Positions 44,700-54,157 of a DNA stretch of 64,000 bases are shown here, piece after piece (position 1 is the stretch's first letter; each line of letters starts with the position of its first letter). A program made the position numbers and the translations under genes. The notes under the pieces were generated by a model. The model saw only the letters and a program-made list of their open reading frames with translations, ran no database searches and was not told the origin of the DNA. Location: the NCBI GenBank assembly GCA_031263015.1, contig JAISGN010000002.1, positions 89,887-153,886 on the forward strand, given 5' to 3'. Origin of the DNA: Bacteroidales bacterium. GTDB taxonomy: Bacteria; Bacteroidota; Bacteroidia; Bacteroidales; P3.

Positions 44700-46015
44700 T
44701 TCCAGATTTCTTTATATGTTATCTTCTTTCCGTACAATAATATCGCTGTTCGGTAAATCTTCGCCGACATCCACACACTTCCCCATATCGTTATGAGCAT
44801 TAAACCCGCCGAAAGCAAAATCTGCCATCCCGGAACGCCGAAAGGTATGCGCATCATCATTATTATAGGAGATGTGAATGGGATAATACTAAGCCAAAAC
44901 GCCATAGGTCCGCTCGGGTTGTTCATTATAGTCGGCAGACATACCATTGCAATAATCAAAGGTATCGTTATCGGCAAGGTGAATTGCTGTCCGTCAGTAT
45001 CGACATCAATCAACGACCCGACAGCACCAAACAATGAGCCGTACAAAAAGTATCCTGTGATAAAGAAGAAAAGGAAGCATCCGATAACAACAGAATAGTT
45101 GATAGAGAATAGTCCTTGTATAATATCAGGATTATCATTTGTAGGTTCGGAAAGTTGTTCCGCATTCGCAATCTGCTCATTCATGGTTATCTTTCCCTGT
45201 TGTACGGAAGCAAAACGCTCGGGCATTGCATTCTGAACAGCTGTTACAACGGCAAAAGTAAGCACTATCCACAGCAAAAATTGAGTTAAGCCCACCAAAG
45301 CAATGCCTACCAACTTGCCAATCAACAATTGTGTGGGCTTAATGGAAGAAACCAAAACCTCAACTATGCGATTCATCTTTTCTTCCGAGACACTGCGGAT
45401 GACTTGTGAGCCAAAAAGGAATATAAAGAAGTATATCATAAATCCCAACGCCACTCCGAGAACCATTTTTATCTCTCTGAAAGTTCGTTCGCCCGTATTA
45501 ATGTTTTCGGAGTAGAAATCAACTTTCGGATTGTTGATAAAAGCAATTGCAGAGTCGCTTACACCGCAATTATATTTGAGATAATAATCCTTAAACAAAG
45601 TAGAAATCTGCGTTTCTATGTCCTGCATAGCCAGAGCGTTGATTTCGTTGTCGCCATGATACCAAAAAGATTTGATAGGCGGCATTCCGTTGATGCGGGT
45701 TATGGAAAGAACGGCTTCGGTTGAGCCTTCCTTCAACAAAAGTTTGGCTTTATCCAAATCATTCATATATTCTATCTTCACATTCTTATCACTGCGCAAC
45801 TTGCCTTCAAACAACGGAGCGGCATCCTTTTCTTTCACGCCCGTGCCATCAACAACTATGATATTGGACTGCGAATCGGTTGCCTGCGAAAGAAAGATGG
45901 GAATGACCCAAAGAGCAGATATGAGCAGAGGACCTAATATGGTCATCACCAAAAATGATTTCTTTCTAACTCTTGTCAGATATTCACGCTTTATTATAAT
46001 CTTTATCTTATTCAT
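44678..46015 (-). CDS. ABC-2 type transporter permease (NatB-like)
   Basis: 445 residues. An N-terminal membrane helix (FLVMTILGPLLISALWVIP) precedes a large extracellular domain, followed by a cluster of five membrane segments. The segment SSIKPTQLLIGKLVGIALVGLTQFLLW and EEKMNRIVEVL are characteristic of NatB-type permeases. Coupled to the ATPase gene (8-base overlap). The substrate is unknown; sodium export is known only for the name-giving Bacillus system. Confidence 0.9.
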   Translation of the reverse strand: MNKIKIIIKREYLTRVRKKSFLVMTILGPLLISALWVIPIFLSQATDSQSNIIVVDGTGVKEKDAAPLFEGKLRSDKNVKIEYMNDLDKAKLLLKEGSTEAVLSITRINGMPPIKSFWYHGDNEINALAMQDIETQISTLFKDYYLKYNCGVSDSAIAFINNPKVDFYSENINTGERTFREIKMVLGVALGFMIYFFIFLFGSQVIRSVSEEKMNRIVEVLVSSIKPTQLLIGKLVGIALVGLTQFLLWIVLTFAVVTAVQNAMPERFASVQQGKITMNEQIANAEQLSEPTNDNPDIIQGLFSINYSVVIGCFLFFFITGYFLYGSLFGAVGSLIDVDTDGQQFTLPITIPLIIAMVCLPTIMNNPSGPMAFWLSIIPFTSPIIMMMRIPFGVPGWQILLSAGLMLITIWGSVWMSAKIYRTAILLYGKKITYKEIWKWLRFKN

Positions 46016-46922
46016 AACCTTGTACTGTTTTTATAAATATATCATTCATTGTCGGCAAAACTTCTCTGTACGAAACAATATCGGCAACCTGCAATATGTT
46101 GCCAAGCAATTGAGCATTCTTACCTTTTTCTATTTTAAGGATATGCACATCCGTATCGCCGTTATTCTCACTTCGCAGCAGCGAACAGCCCTCCGGCAGC
46201 AGCATATCAAAGTTCTCAATGCCCGAAGGCACGATTATCTCATATTCATTGCTCTTAAAATTCTGCTTAATGTCCCTTACGCTGCCTTGAAGTATGTTTT
46301 TAGCCTTATCAATCAGCACAATGCTGTCGCAAATCTCTTCTACCGATTCCATATTGTGAGTAGAGAAAATAACGGTTGCTCCTTTGGCTTTCAGGCTTAT
46401 AATCTCTTGTTTTAACATATTGGCGTTTATGGGGTCGAAACCGCTGAAAGGCTCATCAAAAATCAAGAGTTTAGGCTCGTGAAGCACCGTTGTAATGAAC
46501 TGAATCTTCTGTTGCATCCCCTTAGACAACTCTTCAACCTTTTTATCCCACCAACCGATGATGTCAAACTTCTCAAACCACTCCCGCAATTTCGCTTCGG
46601 CAACCGAAGGTTTGACTCCCTTCAATTCAGCCAAGTAAATAGCCTGCTCTCCCGCCTTCATCTTCTTGTACAATCCCCTTTCCTCAGGCAGATATCCGAT
46701 TAGCGAGACATCAGACGCCTTTATGCGGTTGCCATACAGCATAATCTCGCCGCTATCGGGGGCAGTAATCTGGTTAATCATCCTTATGAGGGTTGTTTTT
46801 CCTGCTCCGTTGGGACCAAGCAAGCCAAAGATTTCTCCTTCCCTCACTTCCAGCGATACGTTGTCAAGAGCCAAATGATTGACATAGGCTTTGGTAACGT
46901 TATTTACTTGTAATATATTCAT
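46008..46922 (-). CDS. ABC transporter ATP-binding protein (NatA-like)
   Basis: The start at 46922 gives MNILQVNNVTKAYVNHLALD, the usual opening; the open frame extends 26 residues upstream, through the -7 element, and was rejected. 304 residues. Walker A GPNGAGKTTLIRM, signature LSKGMQQK (variant of LSGGQ), and Walker B LLIFDEPFSGFDP are present. The C-terminal ~90 residues carry an extra domain. It overlaps the permease gene by 8 bases and forms an export system with it. Confidence 0.93.
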   Translation of the reverse strand: MNILQVNNVTKAYVNHLALDNVSLEVREGEIFGLLGPNGAGKTTLIRMINQITAPDSGEIMLYGNRIKASDVSLIGYLPEERGLYKKMKAGEQAIYLAELKGVKPSVAEAKLREWFEKFDIIGWWDKKVEELSKGMQQKIQFITTVLHEPKLLIFDEPFSGFDPINANMLKQEIISLKAKGATVIFSTHNMESVEEICDSIVLIDKAKNILQGSVRDIKQNFKSNEYEIIVPSGIENFDMLLPEGCSLLRSENNGDTDVHILKIEKGKNAQLLGNILQVADIVSYREVLPTMNDIFIKTVQGYE

Positions 46923-46944
46923 AAATACGTATTTTATCCGACTG

Positions 46945-46952
46945 CAAAGATA
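46945..46952 (-). promoter_or_regulatory. -7 promoter element of the ABC exporter operon
   Basis: The minus strand reads TATCTTTG, 22 bases before the ATPase start at 46922. It supports that start. Confidence 0.6.
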
Positions 46953-46970
46953 TAATAATTTGGCAAAATT

Positions 46971-47470
46971 AACTTCCATTCTACCGAAATCAACTTCCAC
47001 CGCCCTGAAATCAGGTTTCGGATTCGCCTTATTTGATTATAAATTCACGGAATTTGATTTCAGTTCAGCAGAATCAAGTTTCAGATTCGTTAGGTATATA
47101 CCAAAAATATATTTGGTATATATCAAAAATTAGTTTGGTATATACCAAAACAAAATTAGGTATATACCAAAAGAAGATTTGGTATATACCAAAACAAAAT
47201 TAGGTATATACCAAAAGAAGATTTGGTATATACCAAAACAAAATTAGGTATATACCAAAAGAAGATTTGGTATATACCAAACTGAAATTAGATATATACC
47301 AAAGTGAAATAAAAGCAAGTTCTGTGAATCTGTAATCAAGTTTCGTGAATTTATAATCAAATTATACGGATTTAAAAGCAAATTTCAGGGAAATGAAAGC
47401 AAATAAAATGCGGATGAAAGCAAGTTTTGTGAAATTATAATCAAGTTTTGGGGAAATGGAAGCAAGTCGG
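46971..47470. repeat. 21-bp arms around a central 22-bp palindrome array (locus H)
   Basis: The whole 556-base gap is in phase. Left arm: six 21-base units from 46971, 46992, 47013, 47034, 47055 and 47076. Centre: ten 22-base units from 47093. Right arm: seven 21-base units from 47312, 47333, 47354, 47375, 47396, 47417 and 47438. Right units begin AAAGCAA or TAATCAA. Left units include the reverse complement (for example TAAATTCACGGAATTTGATT at 47040-47059), with a change of orientation near 47068. Confidence 0.93.
47093..47311. repeat. Ten-unit GGTATATACC palindrome array, 22-bp period
   Basis: GGTATATACC or close variants start at 47093, 47115, 47137, 47159, 47181, 47203, 47225, 47247, 47269 and 47291, every 22 bases. 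Each is a perfect 10-base palindrome except 47115 (GGTATATATC) and 47291 (GATATATACC). The 12-base spacers alternate AAAACAAAATTA and AAAAGAAGATTT, giving a 44-base higher-order repeat. Confidence 0.97.
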
Positions 47471-47478
47471 AAGGCAGT

Positions 47479-49362
47479 TTAACGGCGTTTGGCGAAAACA
47501 AAACCATCTTTCATTTCCACAAGACCTTCATCTATCAGCCTGCGAACAAGAGACATAACCTTTTCATTTGCTCTAAAATGAATATTGTCGTAAAAGAAGG
47601 CGATGGGTTTTGGTTCGGCGGCGATGGAGTCTAATATCCGTGATTTGAGGTCTTGTTTTGAATGGTTTTTAGCAAGGCATACATCGCATTTTCCGCACTC
47701 GGCAATCGTTTGACCGAAGTAAGAGAGAATTTGTTGCTGCCTGCATTGCTTTGAAGTGAGGAAATCTATCATCTGTTCCGCCTTTTCAAGAGCCGTTTTC
47801 TTCATTTGGCTGTAGTCAGGCGAGAGATGAAACTGAGTATCGGGCAATCTGTTTTGAAGAAAGGTGATTTTCTCGCCCTCAATCTTCGGTTCATAACCAA
47901 TAATGCCGTATTTTACGAGATAATTAAGGTCTTTGATGACGTGGTCTTTTGATGTGCGGACGCTAATCGCTATTTGCTTCTCGTCAATGTAAGACATCTC
48001 GGTGTTTATCGCTGAATAGGTTCGTATCAAATAGTATATCAGGTCGGTGTATTGAGGATATCCGTCAATAAAGTCCCGTAAGTAATCGGTAGAAACAACT
48101 ATCTTCGCTTTGGATTTAGGGTATTTGTCCTCATTAAGCCATATCACTCCCTCGCGTTCTAATATCCGCATAGCGTTATAGGCTTGGTATGGCACAAAGC
48201 GGTATTTGGCAACGAAATTAGCAAATGAGAAGGCAAACAATTGTGCTTCCCCTGCCCCGAAAGCAATTCCGAAATTATTGAAAAGAGCATTGTAGATGTT
48301 TTTAACGTATTTCTCTTCGGGATAACTTAGTTTCACTCTCTCAATAAGGGCTTCCTTGTCCTTCTGACAATAGAGCAAAACGGCGAAAGTTTCTTTCCCG
48401 TCTCTGCCTGCTCGTCCCGTCTCCTGGAAATAGGTTTCTATGTTCTCAGGAATATCAATGTGAATGACATAACGAACATCCGCTTTGTTGATACCCATTC
48501 CGAATGCCGTAGTTGCAACTATCAGTGGTATCTTGCCCTGTATCCATAAATTCTGACGGGCATTGCGGTCGTGCATAGAAAGTCCCGCATGGTAGGCAGT
48601 TGCTTTGAGTCCGAGTTGTTGAAGTCCTGTTGCAATCTTCTCTGCTTTTGCTCTCGTGCGAACGTATATCAAGCCGCTGCCTTCAAATTCCCTGTAAGCG
48701 GAAACAATATTCCGTATCACGTTTGCCTCTTCCCGTACCATATAATGAAAGTTGTCCCTGAAGAAAGAAGACTCTATTACGTTCTTATGACCGAAGCGTA
48801 AAACGGATTGAATTTCCTCTTTAACCTTATCTGTTGCTGTGGCGGTCAAAGCAAGAATCGGAGCCGTGGGATGGAAGTCCCGCAGTTTTGCAATGTCCAA
48901 ATATGAGGGTCTAAAGTCGTGTCCCCAGATTGAAATGCAATGTGCCTCATCCACAACAATCATTCCGACCTTCATTTGCCTGAAAGCCTCTATGAAAACT
49001 TTGGAACGTATCCGTTCGGGGGCGATAAACAGAAACTTTATGCGGTTATAAACTGCTGAATTAAGAATCTGCTCTATTTTTGTGCTGATTAAGGATGAGT
49101 TTATGACCTTTGCCGATATGTTTCTTTGCTTTAAATCGTCTGCTTGGTCTTTCATCAGCGATATAAGGGGCGTAATGACTACGCAAACGCCGCTTGTCAT
49201 CATTGCTGGCAACTGATAGCACAGGCTTTTGCCGCTTCCCGTTGCCATTAGAGCCAATGTGTCGTTGCCATTAAGCACTGAGGTTATCACTTCTTGCTGT
49301 TTGCCCCGCAAAGATTGATAACCCCAATATTTTTTAAGAATCTCTAATGGTGTTTTCTGCAT
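47479..49362 (-). CDS. recQ: RecQ-family ATP-dependent DNA helicase
   Basis: 627 residues. Q-motif region LRGKQQEVI, Walker A TGSGKS at 41-46, DEAH box (VVDEAHCISIWGHDFRPSY), motif VI QETGRAGRDG, zinc-binding Cys (CRQQQILSYFG...CGKCDVC). The RQC winged-helix follows; I see no HRDC domain after it, so this is the shorter RecQ type. 3'-5' helicase in recombination repair. Ends 2 bases before lpdA, co-directional. Confidence 0.93.
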   Translation of the reverse strand: MQKTPLEILKKYWGYQSLRGKQQEVITSVLNGNDTLALMATGSGKSLCYQLPAMMTSGVCVVITPLISLMKDQADDLKQRNISAKVINSSLISTKIEQILNSAVYNRIKFLFIAPERIRSKVFIEAFRQMKVGMIVVDEAHCISIWGHDFRPSYLDIAKLRDFHPTAPILALTATATDKVKEEIQSVLRFGHKNVIESSFFRDNFHYMVREEANVIRNIVSAYREFEGSGLIYVRTRAKAEKIATGLQQLGLKATAYHAGLSMHDRNARQNLWIQGKIPLIVATTAFGMGINKADVRYVIHIDIPENIETYFQETGRAGRDGKETFAVLLYCQKDKEALIERVKLSYPEEKYVKNIYNALFNNFGIAFGAGEAQLFAFSFANFVAKYRFVPYQAYNAMRILEREGVIWLNEDKYPKSKAKIVVSTDYLRDFIDGYPQYTDLIYYLIRTYSAINTEMSYIDEKQIAISVRTSKDHVIKDLNYLVKYGIIGYEPKIEGEKITFLQNRLPDTQFHLSPDYSQMKKTALEKAEQMIDFLTSKQCRQQQILSYFGQTIAECGKCDVCLAKNHSKQDLKSRILDSIAAEPKPIAFFYDNIHFRANEKVMSLVRRLIDEGLVEMKDGFVFAKRR

Positions 49363-49364
49363 TC

Positions 49365-50750
49365 CTATCCGTGAATAGCCTTTCCGAATGCGGCTTCTAA
49401 GGCTTCCATTACTCCTTCGCTCATTGTAGGGTGAGGAGCAACGGCTTCAATGACCTGATGTGCCGTAAGGTCGGCTTGTCTTGCTGTTACAATCTGATAA
49501 ATCATCTCCGTAACATTGTCTCCTATCATTGAACAGCCCAGAATCTTGTCCGTATCGACATCAATCACCACTTTAACAAAGCCGTCTCTGTTTCCGGCGG
49601 CAGAAGCCTTGCCCGAAGCCATATACATGAACTTTCCGCAACGCACATTCAAGCCTTCCTCTTTTGCTTTCGCCTCCGTGAGACCGCAAGACGCTATTTC
49701 GGGCGATGTATATGTGCATGCAGGTATATTATTATAGTCTATCGGTTCAGGATTCAGCCCTTTTATCGCATCCACACATACCAACGCCTCTTTGGAAGCA
49801 ACATGTGCAAGCGCCTGACCATGTACTATATCACCGATAGCATATATCCCTTTAACATTCGTGCGATAGAAATCATCAACAACGACCTTCTGCCGCTCCG
49901 TTTTGACGCCTGTCTCCTCCAAACCTATCTTCTGCGTATTCGGTTCAACGCCTACTGCCGACAAAACGATGTCTGCCTCAACTGTTTCTTCACCTTTCTT
50001 GGTTTGAATCGTAACTCGGCATTTTCCTTCGGCTGTTACATCAACTTTTTCTACCGAAGCATTCGTCATAACCTTCATTCCGTTTTTCTTAAAGCAACGT
50101 TGCAAAGTGCTGCTTGTCTCTTCATCTTCATTAGGTACTATACGCGGCATAAATTCCACCAAAGTAACCTGCGTTCCTATCGTTTGATAGAAATAAGCGA
50201 ACTCACTACCGATTGCTCCTGAGCCTACAACAACCATAGATGAAGGTTGCTCGCTCAGAGTCATCGCCTCACGGTAACCGATTATCTTTTTGCCGTCCTG
50301 AGGCATTGATGGCATATTTTTACTCCTCGCTCCGGTAGCCAGAATGATGTGTTCCGCCTCATATATTGTCTTTTGCTCGGCTTCAACCTCTATTTGAGAA
50401 GCGGAAAGTAAGCGTGCCGTGCCGTTAATGACGTCAATATTGTTTTTTTTCATCAACATCGCAACGCCTTTGTTCATATTAGTGGCAACCTCTCTTGACC
50501 TTGCCACCATTTTTTGCAGATTGGCTTTGACATTGCTTGCTTCCACACCATAAGCATCGGCATGCGAGGCATAATGAAAGGCTTGTGCCGATTTCAAAAG
50601 GGCTTTGGTTGGAATGCAACCCCAATTTAAACATATTCCTCCGAGATTTTCACGTTCTACAATAGCCGTTTTAAATCCTAATTGTGCTGCTCTGACGGCG
50701 GCAACATAGCCTCCGGGTCCGCTACCTATGATTATAATATCGTATTTCAT
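49365..50750 (-). CDS. lpdA: Dihydrolipoyl dehydrogenase
   Basis: E3 of pyruvate/2-oxoacid dehydrogenase or glycine-cleavage complexes: reoxidises dihydrolipoamide with FAD and NAD+. 461 residues. FAD motif GSGPGGYVAAVRAAQ at 9-23, redox disulfide in GGICLNWGCIPT (Cys40, Cys45), NAD motif GSGAIGSEFAYFY, and the catalytic His in APHPTMSEG near 445. First gene ahead of recQ (2-base gap). No E1/E2 gene is adjacent. Confidence 0.95.
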   Translation of the reverse strand: MKYDIIIIGSGPGGYVAAVRAAQLGFKTAIVERENLGGICLNWGCIPTKALLKSAQAFHYASHADAYGVEASNVKANLQKMVARSREVATNMNKGVAMLMKKNNIDVINGTARLLSASQIEVEAEQKTIYEAEHIILATGARSKNMPSMPQDGKKIIGYREAMTLSEQPSSMVVVGSGAIGSEFAYFYQTIGTQVTLVEFMPRIVPNEDEETSSTLQRCFKKNGMKVMTNASVEKVDVTAEGKCRVTIQTKKGEETVEADIVLSAVGVEPNTQKIGLEETGVKTERQKVVVDDFYRTNVKGIYAIGDIVHGQALAHVASKEALVCVDAIKGLNPEPIDYNNIPACTYTSPEIASCGLTEAKAKEEGLNVRCGKFMYMASGKASAAGNRDGFVKVVIDVDTDKILGCSMIGDNVTEMIYQIVTARQADLTAHQVIEAVAPHPTMSEGVMEALEAAFGKAIHG

Positions 50751-50781
50751 TGTTTTATGATTATATTTGATTAAATGATTG

Positions 50782-50789
50782 CAAAGATA
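50782..50789 (-). promoter_or_regulatory. -7 promoter element of lpdA-recQ
   Basis: The minus strand reads TATCTTTG, 31 bases before the lpdA ATG. Confidence 0.55.
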
Positions 50790-50854
50790 CGTTTTTTTAT
50801 TTTTACGTTTGTTGCTTTTGATGAGATGTAATCAAATCTTAATTTTTTCTTTTG

Positions 50855-50862
50855 TACTTTTG
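50855..50862 (+). promoter_or_regulatory. -7 promoter element of rarA
   Basis: TACTTTTG, 79 bases before the rarA ATG. Divergent from the lpdA promoter; the 191-base gap holds no phased repeat. Confidence 0.55.
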
Positions 50863-50941
50863 TCGTATTAAAAGCAGATAAGATTTATACCTTAAATAGT
50901 CTTGACCATATTTAATCTTAATTCATAAATACCAAACGACA

Positions 50942-52210
50942 ATGGATACTCCTCTTGCAGAAATTCTCAGACCCAAAAGCCTTGATGATTATATCGGTCA
51001 GAAACATCTGGTCGGTCAAGGCTCAATTCTACGGCGTGCAATAGAGAGCGGCAACATTCCTTCAATGATTCTTTGGGGTCCTCCCGGCGTTGGCAAAACT
51101 ACTCTGGCGAATATCATCGCCAATACCTTGTTTTGTCCTTTTTATTGCCTGTCTGCCATCAATAGTGGAGTGAAAGAAGTGCGGGAAGTGATAGAAAAAT
51201 CCCGCCAAACCAAAGATTCAATACTTTTTATTGACGAAATACATCGCTTTTCCAAGAATCAACAGGATTCTTTGTTGGGAGCAGTTGAGCAGGGCGTCAT
51301 TACACTCATCGGAGCTACTACCGAAAATCCGTCTTTTGAAGTTATATCACCATTATTGAGCCGTTGCCAGGTTTATGTCCTGAAAACATTTGAACAAGAC
51401 GAACTTTTGGAAATCATAAACAAGGCAACAGCATTCTTAAGCAAGAAACTGAATAAACAAATCATTGTTTCGCAAACCGAAGCCTTCATAAGAATAAGTA
51501 CGGGAGACGCAAGAAAACTCTTAAACGCTGTTGAAATGGTGGTTTATCAAATGAACGATACGGCAAAAGACACAATAACCATCTCAAATGAAGATGTAAC
51601 CAGAATCATTCAGCAAAATATTTCCATTTATGATAAGAAAGGCGAAATGCACTATGATATTATTTCAGCCTTCATTAAGAGTATGCGAGGCTCTGACCCG
51701 AATGCTGCCGTGTATTGGCTCTCTCGTATGATTGCATCAGGCGAAGACCCTCTGTTTATCGCAAGACGCATGCTTATTCTCGCAAGTGAGGATATCGGAT
51801 TGGCAAATCCTAATGCTCTTCTTTTGGCTAATGTCTGTTTTGACGCCGTTAATAAAATCGGATACCCCGAATGCCGAATTATTCTCTCACAAACAGCCGT
51901 ATATCTTGCGACTTCACCGAAGAGCAATTCAACTTATATGGCGATAAATGCTGCTTTGGCGGAAGTAGAACAAAGCGGTGATTTGCCTGTTCCTTTGCAT
52001 CTGCGTAATGCTCCCACAAAATTGATGAAGGAACTCAACTATTCCGATGGTTATAAGTACGCTCACGATTATGAAAGCAACTTTACGCCGTTGCAATTCC
52101 TGCCTTCCGAGATACAAGGCAGCATTTTCTTTCAGCCAAGCAATAATCCGAAAGAACGAAACCTTAAAGAAACATTGACAAAACAATGGAAAGATATTTA
52201 CAACTACTAA
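50942..52210 (+). CDS. rarA: Replication-associated recombination protein A (AAA ATPase)
   Basis: 422 residues (MgsA/RarA/WRNIP1 family) acting at stalled replication forks. Walker A GPPGVGKTT at 46-54, Walker B ILFIDEIHRF at 94-103, sensor GATTENPSFEV. The C-terminal tetramerisation domain includes DPLFIARRMLILASEDIG and GYKYAHDYE. Single gene, followed by a 185-base gap with one degenerate repeat core (AAACAGGCTTT near 52330). Confidence 0.95.
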   Translation: MDTPLAEILRPKSLDDYIGQKHLVGQGSILRRAIESGNIPSMILWGPPGVGKTTLANIIANTLFCPFYCLSAINSGVKEVREVIEKSRQTKDSILFIDEIHRFSKNQQDSLLGAVEQGVITLIGATTENPSFEVISPLLSRCQVYVLKTFEQDELLEIINKATAFLSKKLNKQIIVSQTEAFIRISTGDARKLLNAVEMVVYQMNDTAKDTITISNEDVTRIIQQNISIYDKKGEMHYDIISAFIKSMRGSDPNAAVYWLSRMIASGEDPLFIARRMLILASEDIGLANPNALLLANVCFDAVNKIGYPECRIILSQTAVYLATSPKSNSTYMAINAALAEVEQSGDLPVPLHLRNAPTKLMKELNYSDGYKYAHDYESNFTPLQFLPSEIQGSIFFQPSNNPKERNLKETLTKQWKDIYNY

Positions 52211-52395
52211 TTCATCGGAAGTTTTTCAACAAAGAGAACAAGTAAATAAGGCTTGATTATCAGAACATCTCAAAAGAAAATATTAAAAGCAACGATTGCC
52301 TGATTTTTATCTGATTCGGTTAAAATAAAACAGGCTTTGCGGCGTTTAATATCAAATAACAGAATAGTTAAACCAACAAATAAATTTATAAGATA

Positions 52396-53856
52396 ATGAA
52401 CAATGATATCAAAGGCTTAAAGCCGCAAAAGGTATTCGGATTTTTTGAGCAGATTCTCGCCATTCCGAGACCGAGTAAGAAGGAAGAAAAAATGACTGCT
52501 TTCCTTTATGACTGGGGAAAGTCCAAAGGTTTGGAAACAATCAAAGATGAGATTGGCAATGTGATAATTCGTAAGCCTGCGACCAAGGGTTATGAAAACA
52601 AAGTGTCGGTTTGTTTGCAGAGTCATATGGATATGGTTTGCGAAAAGAACTCCGACAAGATTTTTAACTTCGAAACGGACAGCATAGAGGCGTATGTGGA
52701 TGGCGAATGGCTGAAAGCAAAAGGCACAACGCTGGGTGCGGATGACGGAATAGGCGTTGCAACTGCTCTTGCCATCCTTGACAGCGATGATATTGAGCAT
52801 GGCGACATTGAATGCTTATTCACGGTTGATGAAGAGACGGGTCTTTCTGGTGCGGAGGCGTTAGGCAAAGATGCTCTCAAAAGCCGCATACTTATAAACT
52901 TGGATTCCGAAGATGAAGGCGAGTTATTTATCGGTTGTGCAGGCGGAAAAGACACTGTTGCCAAGATGAAATACGACAAAGAGCCGACTCCCGACAACTG
53001 TGCTTACTTACGGGTTAATGTAAAGGGCTTAAAAGGCGGGCATTCGGGCGATGACATCAACAAAGGCTTGGCATGCGCCAACAAAGTCCTCAATCGCATT
53101 CTTTGGAGCATAGACAGAGATTACGGAATCCGCATTTCTGCTTTTGACGGCGGCAATCTGCGCAATGCAATAGCCAGAGAAGCATATTCGGACATTGTTT
53201 TGAACAAACAAGACGCCGAAAGCATTCAACAGGATATAAAGAAAATGGGCAAAGACATTGCTTACGAATTCAGGAGCACCGAACCGGATATGCAAATCGT
53301 CATAACAGAGATATCAAAGCCTGCCTTCGTAATAGATACCTTAACACAGGATAATTTATTGAACGTTTTGTATGCATGTCCTCACGGAGTATTGGCGATG
53401 AGCAGGGAAATACCGAATTTTGTTGAGACCTCAACCAATTTAGCCTCAGTTAAAATGGACGATACTCACATTATAGTAACCACATCTCAACGTTCATCGG
53501 TAGAAAGTGCCAAAGAAGCAGCATGCCATCGCATAAACGCATGTTTTTCTCTTGTTAATGCGGACGTATGGCACGGAGACGGCTATCCGGGCTGGACTCC
53601 AAATCCGCAAAGCAAGATTTTGAAAATCGCAGAAGAGAGTTACGAGCGTTTATTCGGCAGAAAACCGGTGGTAAGAGCAATTCATGCCGGCTTGGAATGC
53701 GGTTTGATTGGCGAGAAATACGAGAATATGGATATGATTTCTTATGGTCCTACGCTAAGAGGTGTTCATTCTCCCGACGAACGCCTTGAGATTGCAACGG
53801 TAGATATGTTCTGGAGGCACACTCTTGACATCCTCAAAAACATTCCAAACAAATAA
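52396..53856 (+). CDS. pepD: Aminoacyl-histidine dipeptidase
   Basis: M20-family zinc peptidase, 486 residues. Metal-binding set: LQSHMDMVCEKN (about 74-85), LGADDGIGVA (about 115-124), DEETGLSGA (about 150-158), and the C-terminal LRGVHSPDERLE. It cleaves Xaa-His dipeptides such as carnosine (cytosol). The family is used for intracellular peptide recycling. Single gene. Confidence 0.94.
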   Translation: MNNDIKGLKPQKVFGFFEQILAIPRPSKKEEKMTAFLYDWGKSKGLETIKDEIGNVIIRKPATKGYENKVSVCLQSHMDMVCEKNSDKIFNFETDSIEAYVDGEWLKAKGTTLGADDGIGVATALAILDSDDIEHGDIECLFTVDEETGLSGAEALGKDALKSRILINLDSEDEGELFIGCAGGKDTVAKMKYDKEPTPDNCAYLRVNVKGLKGGHSGDDINKGLACANKVLNRILWSIDRDYGIRISAFDGGNLRNAIAREAYSDIVLNKQDAESIQQDIKKMGKDIAYEFRSTEPDMQIVITEISKPAFVIDTLTQDNLLNVLYACPHGVLAMSREIPNFVETSTNLASVKMDDTHIIVTTSQRSSVESAKEAACHRINACFSLVNADVWHGDGYPGWTPNPQSKILKIAEESYERLFGRKPVVRAIHAGLECGLIGEKYENMDMISYGPTLRGVHSPDERLEIATVDMFWRHTLDILKNIPNK

Positions 53857-53874
53857 ACGCCAATACCTCACCCG

Positions 53875-54065
53875 ATTATAATCAAACGGCATTTGTGCGT
53901 GCCGCAACAACGTTATATTTTATTAAGAGGCTGTTTAAGAAAAATGAAACGCCGTTTTATTCCGATGAAACAGCCTTTCATTTTTCTTAAACAGCCTTTT
54001 ATTTTGGTGGAATAGTCTTTGATAAAAATATAATGTAGGTGCGGCACGCACAAATGCCGTTTGAT
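53875..54065. repeat. 21-bp phased repeat array (locus J)
   Basis: Cores begin at 53884 (AAACGGCATTT), 53926 (AGAGGCTGTTT), 53947 (AAACGCCGTTT), 53968 and 53989 (AAACAGCCTTT), 54010 (GAATAGTCTTT) and 54052 (AAATGCCGTTT), all in one 21-base register. The slots near 53905 and 54031 carry GTGCGTGCCGCA and GGTGCGGCACGCAC units. Occupies most of the 301-base gap before rpmH. Confidence 0.9.
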
Positions 54066-54104
54066 GAAAATAATGTGAAAAAGCAAAAAAATATAGTCTC
54101 ATTG

Positions 54105-54135
54105 TTTGCCGTTTAGAAAAAATATCGTACTTTTG
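54105..54135 (+). promoter_or_regulatory. Promoter of rpmH
   Basis: TTTG at 54105-54108 and TACTTTTG at 54128-54135, 19 bases apart, 22 bases before the ATG. The best consensus promoter in the window, fitting a ribosomal protein gene. Confidence 0.8.
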
Positions 54136-54157
54136 CACCCTCAAAACATTCCGAAAA

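Noticed and set aside
47093..47311. Possible CRISPR array
   Set aside because: The repeat (10 bases) and spacer (12 bases) are far too short, the spacers repeat, and no cas gene is in the window.
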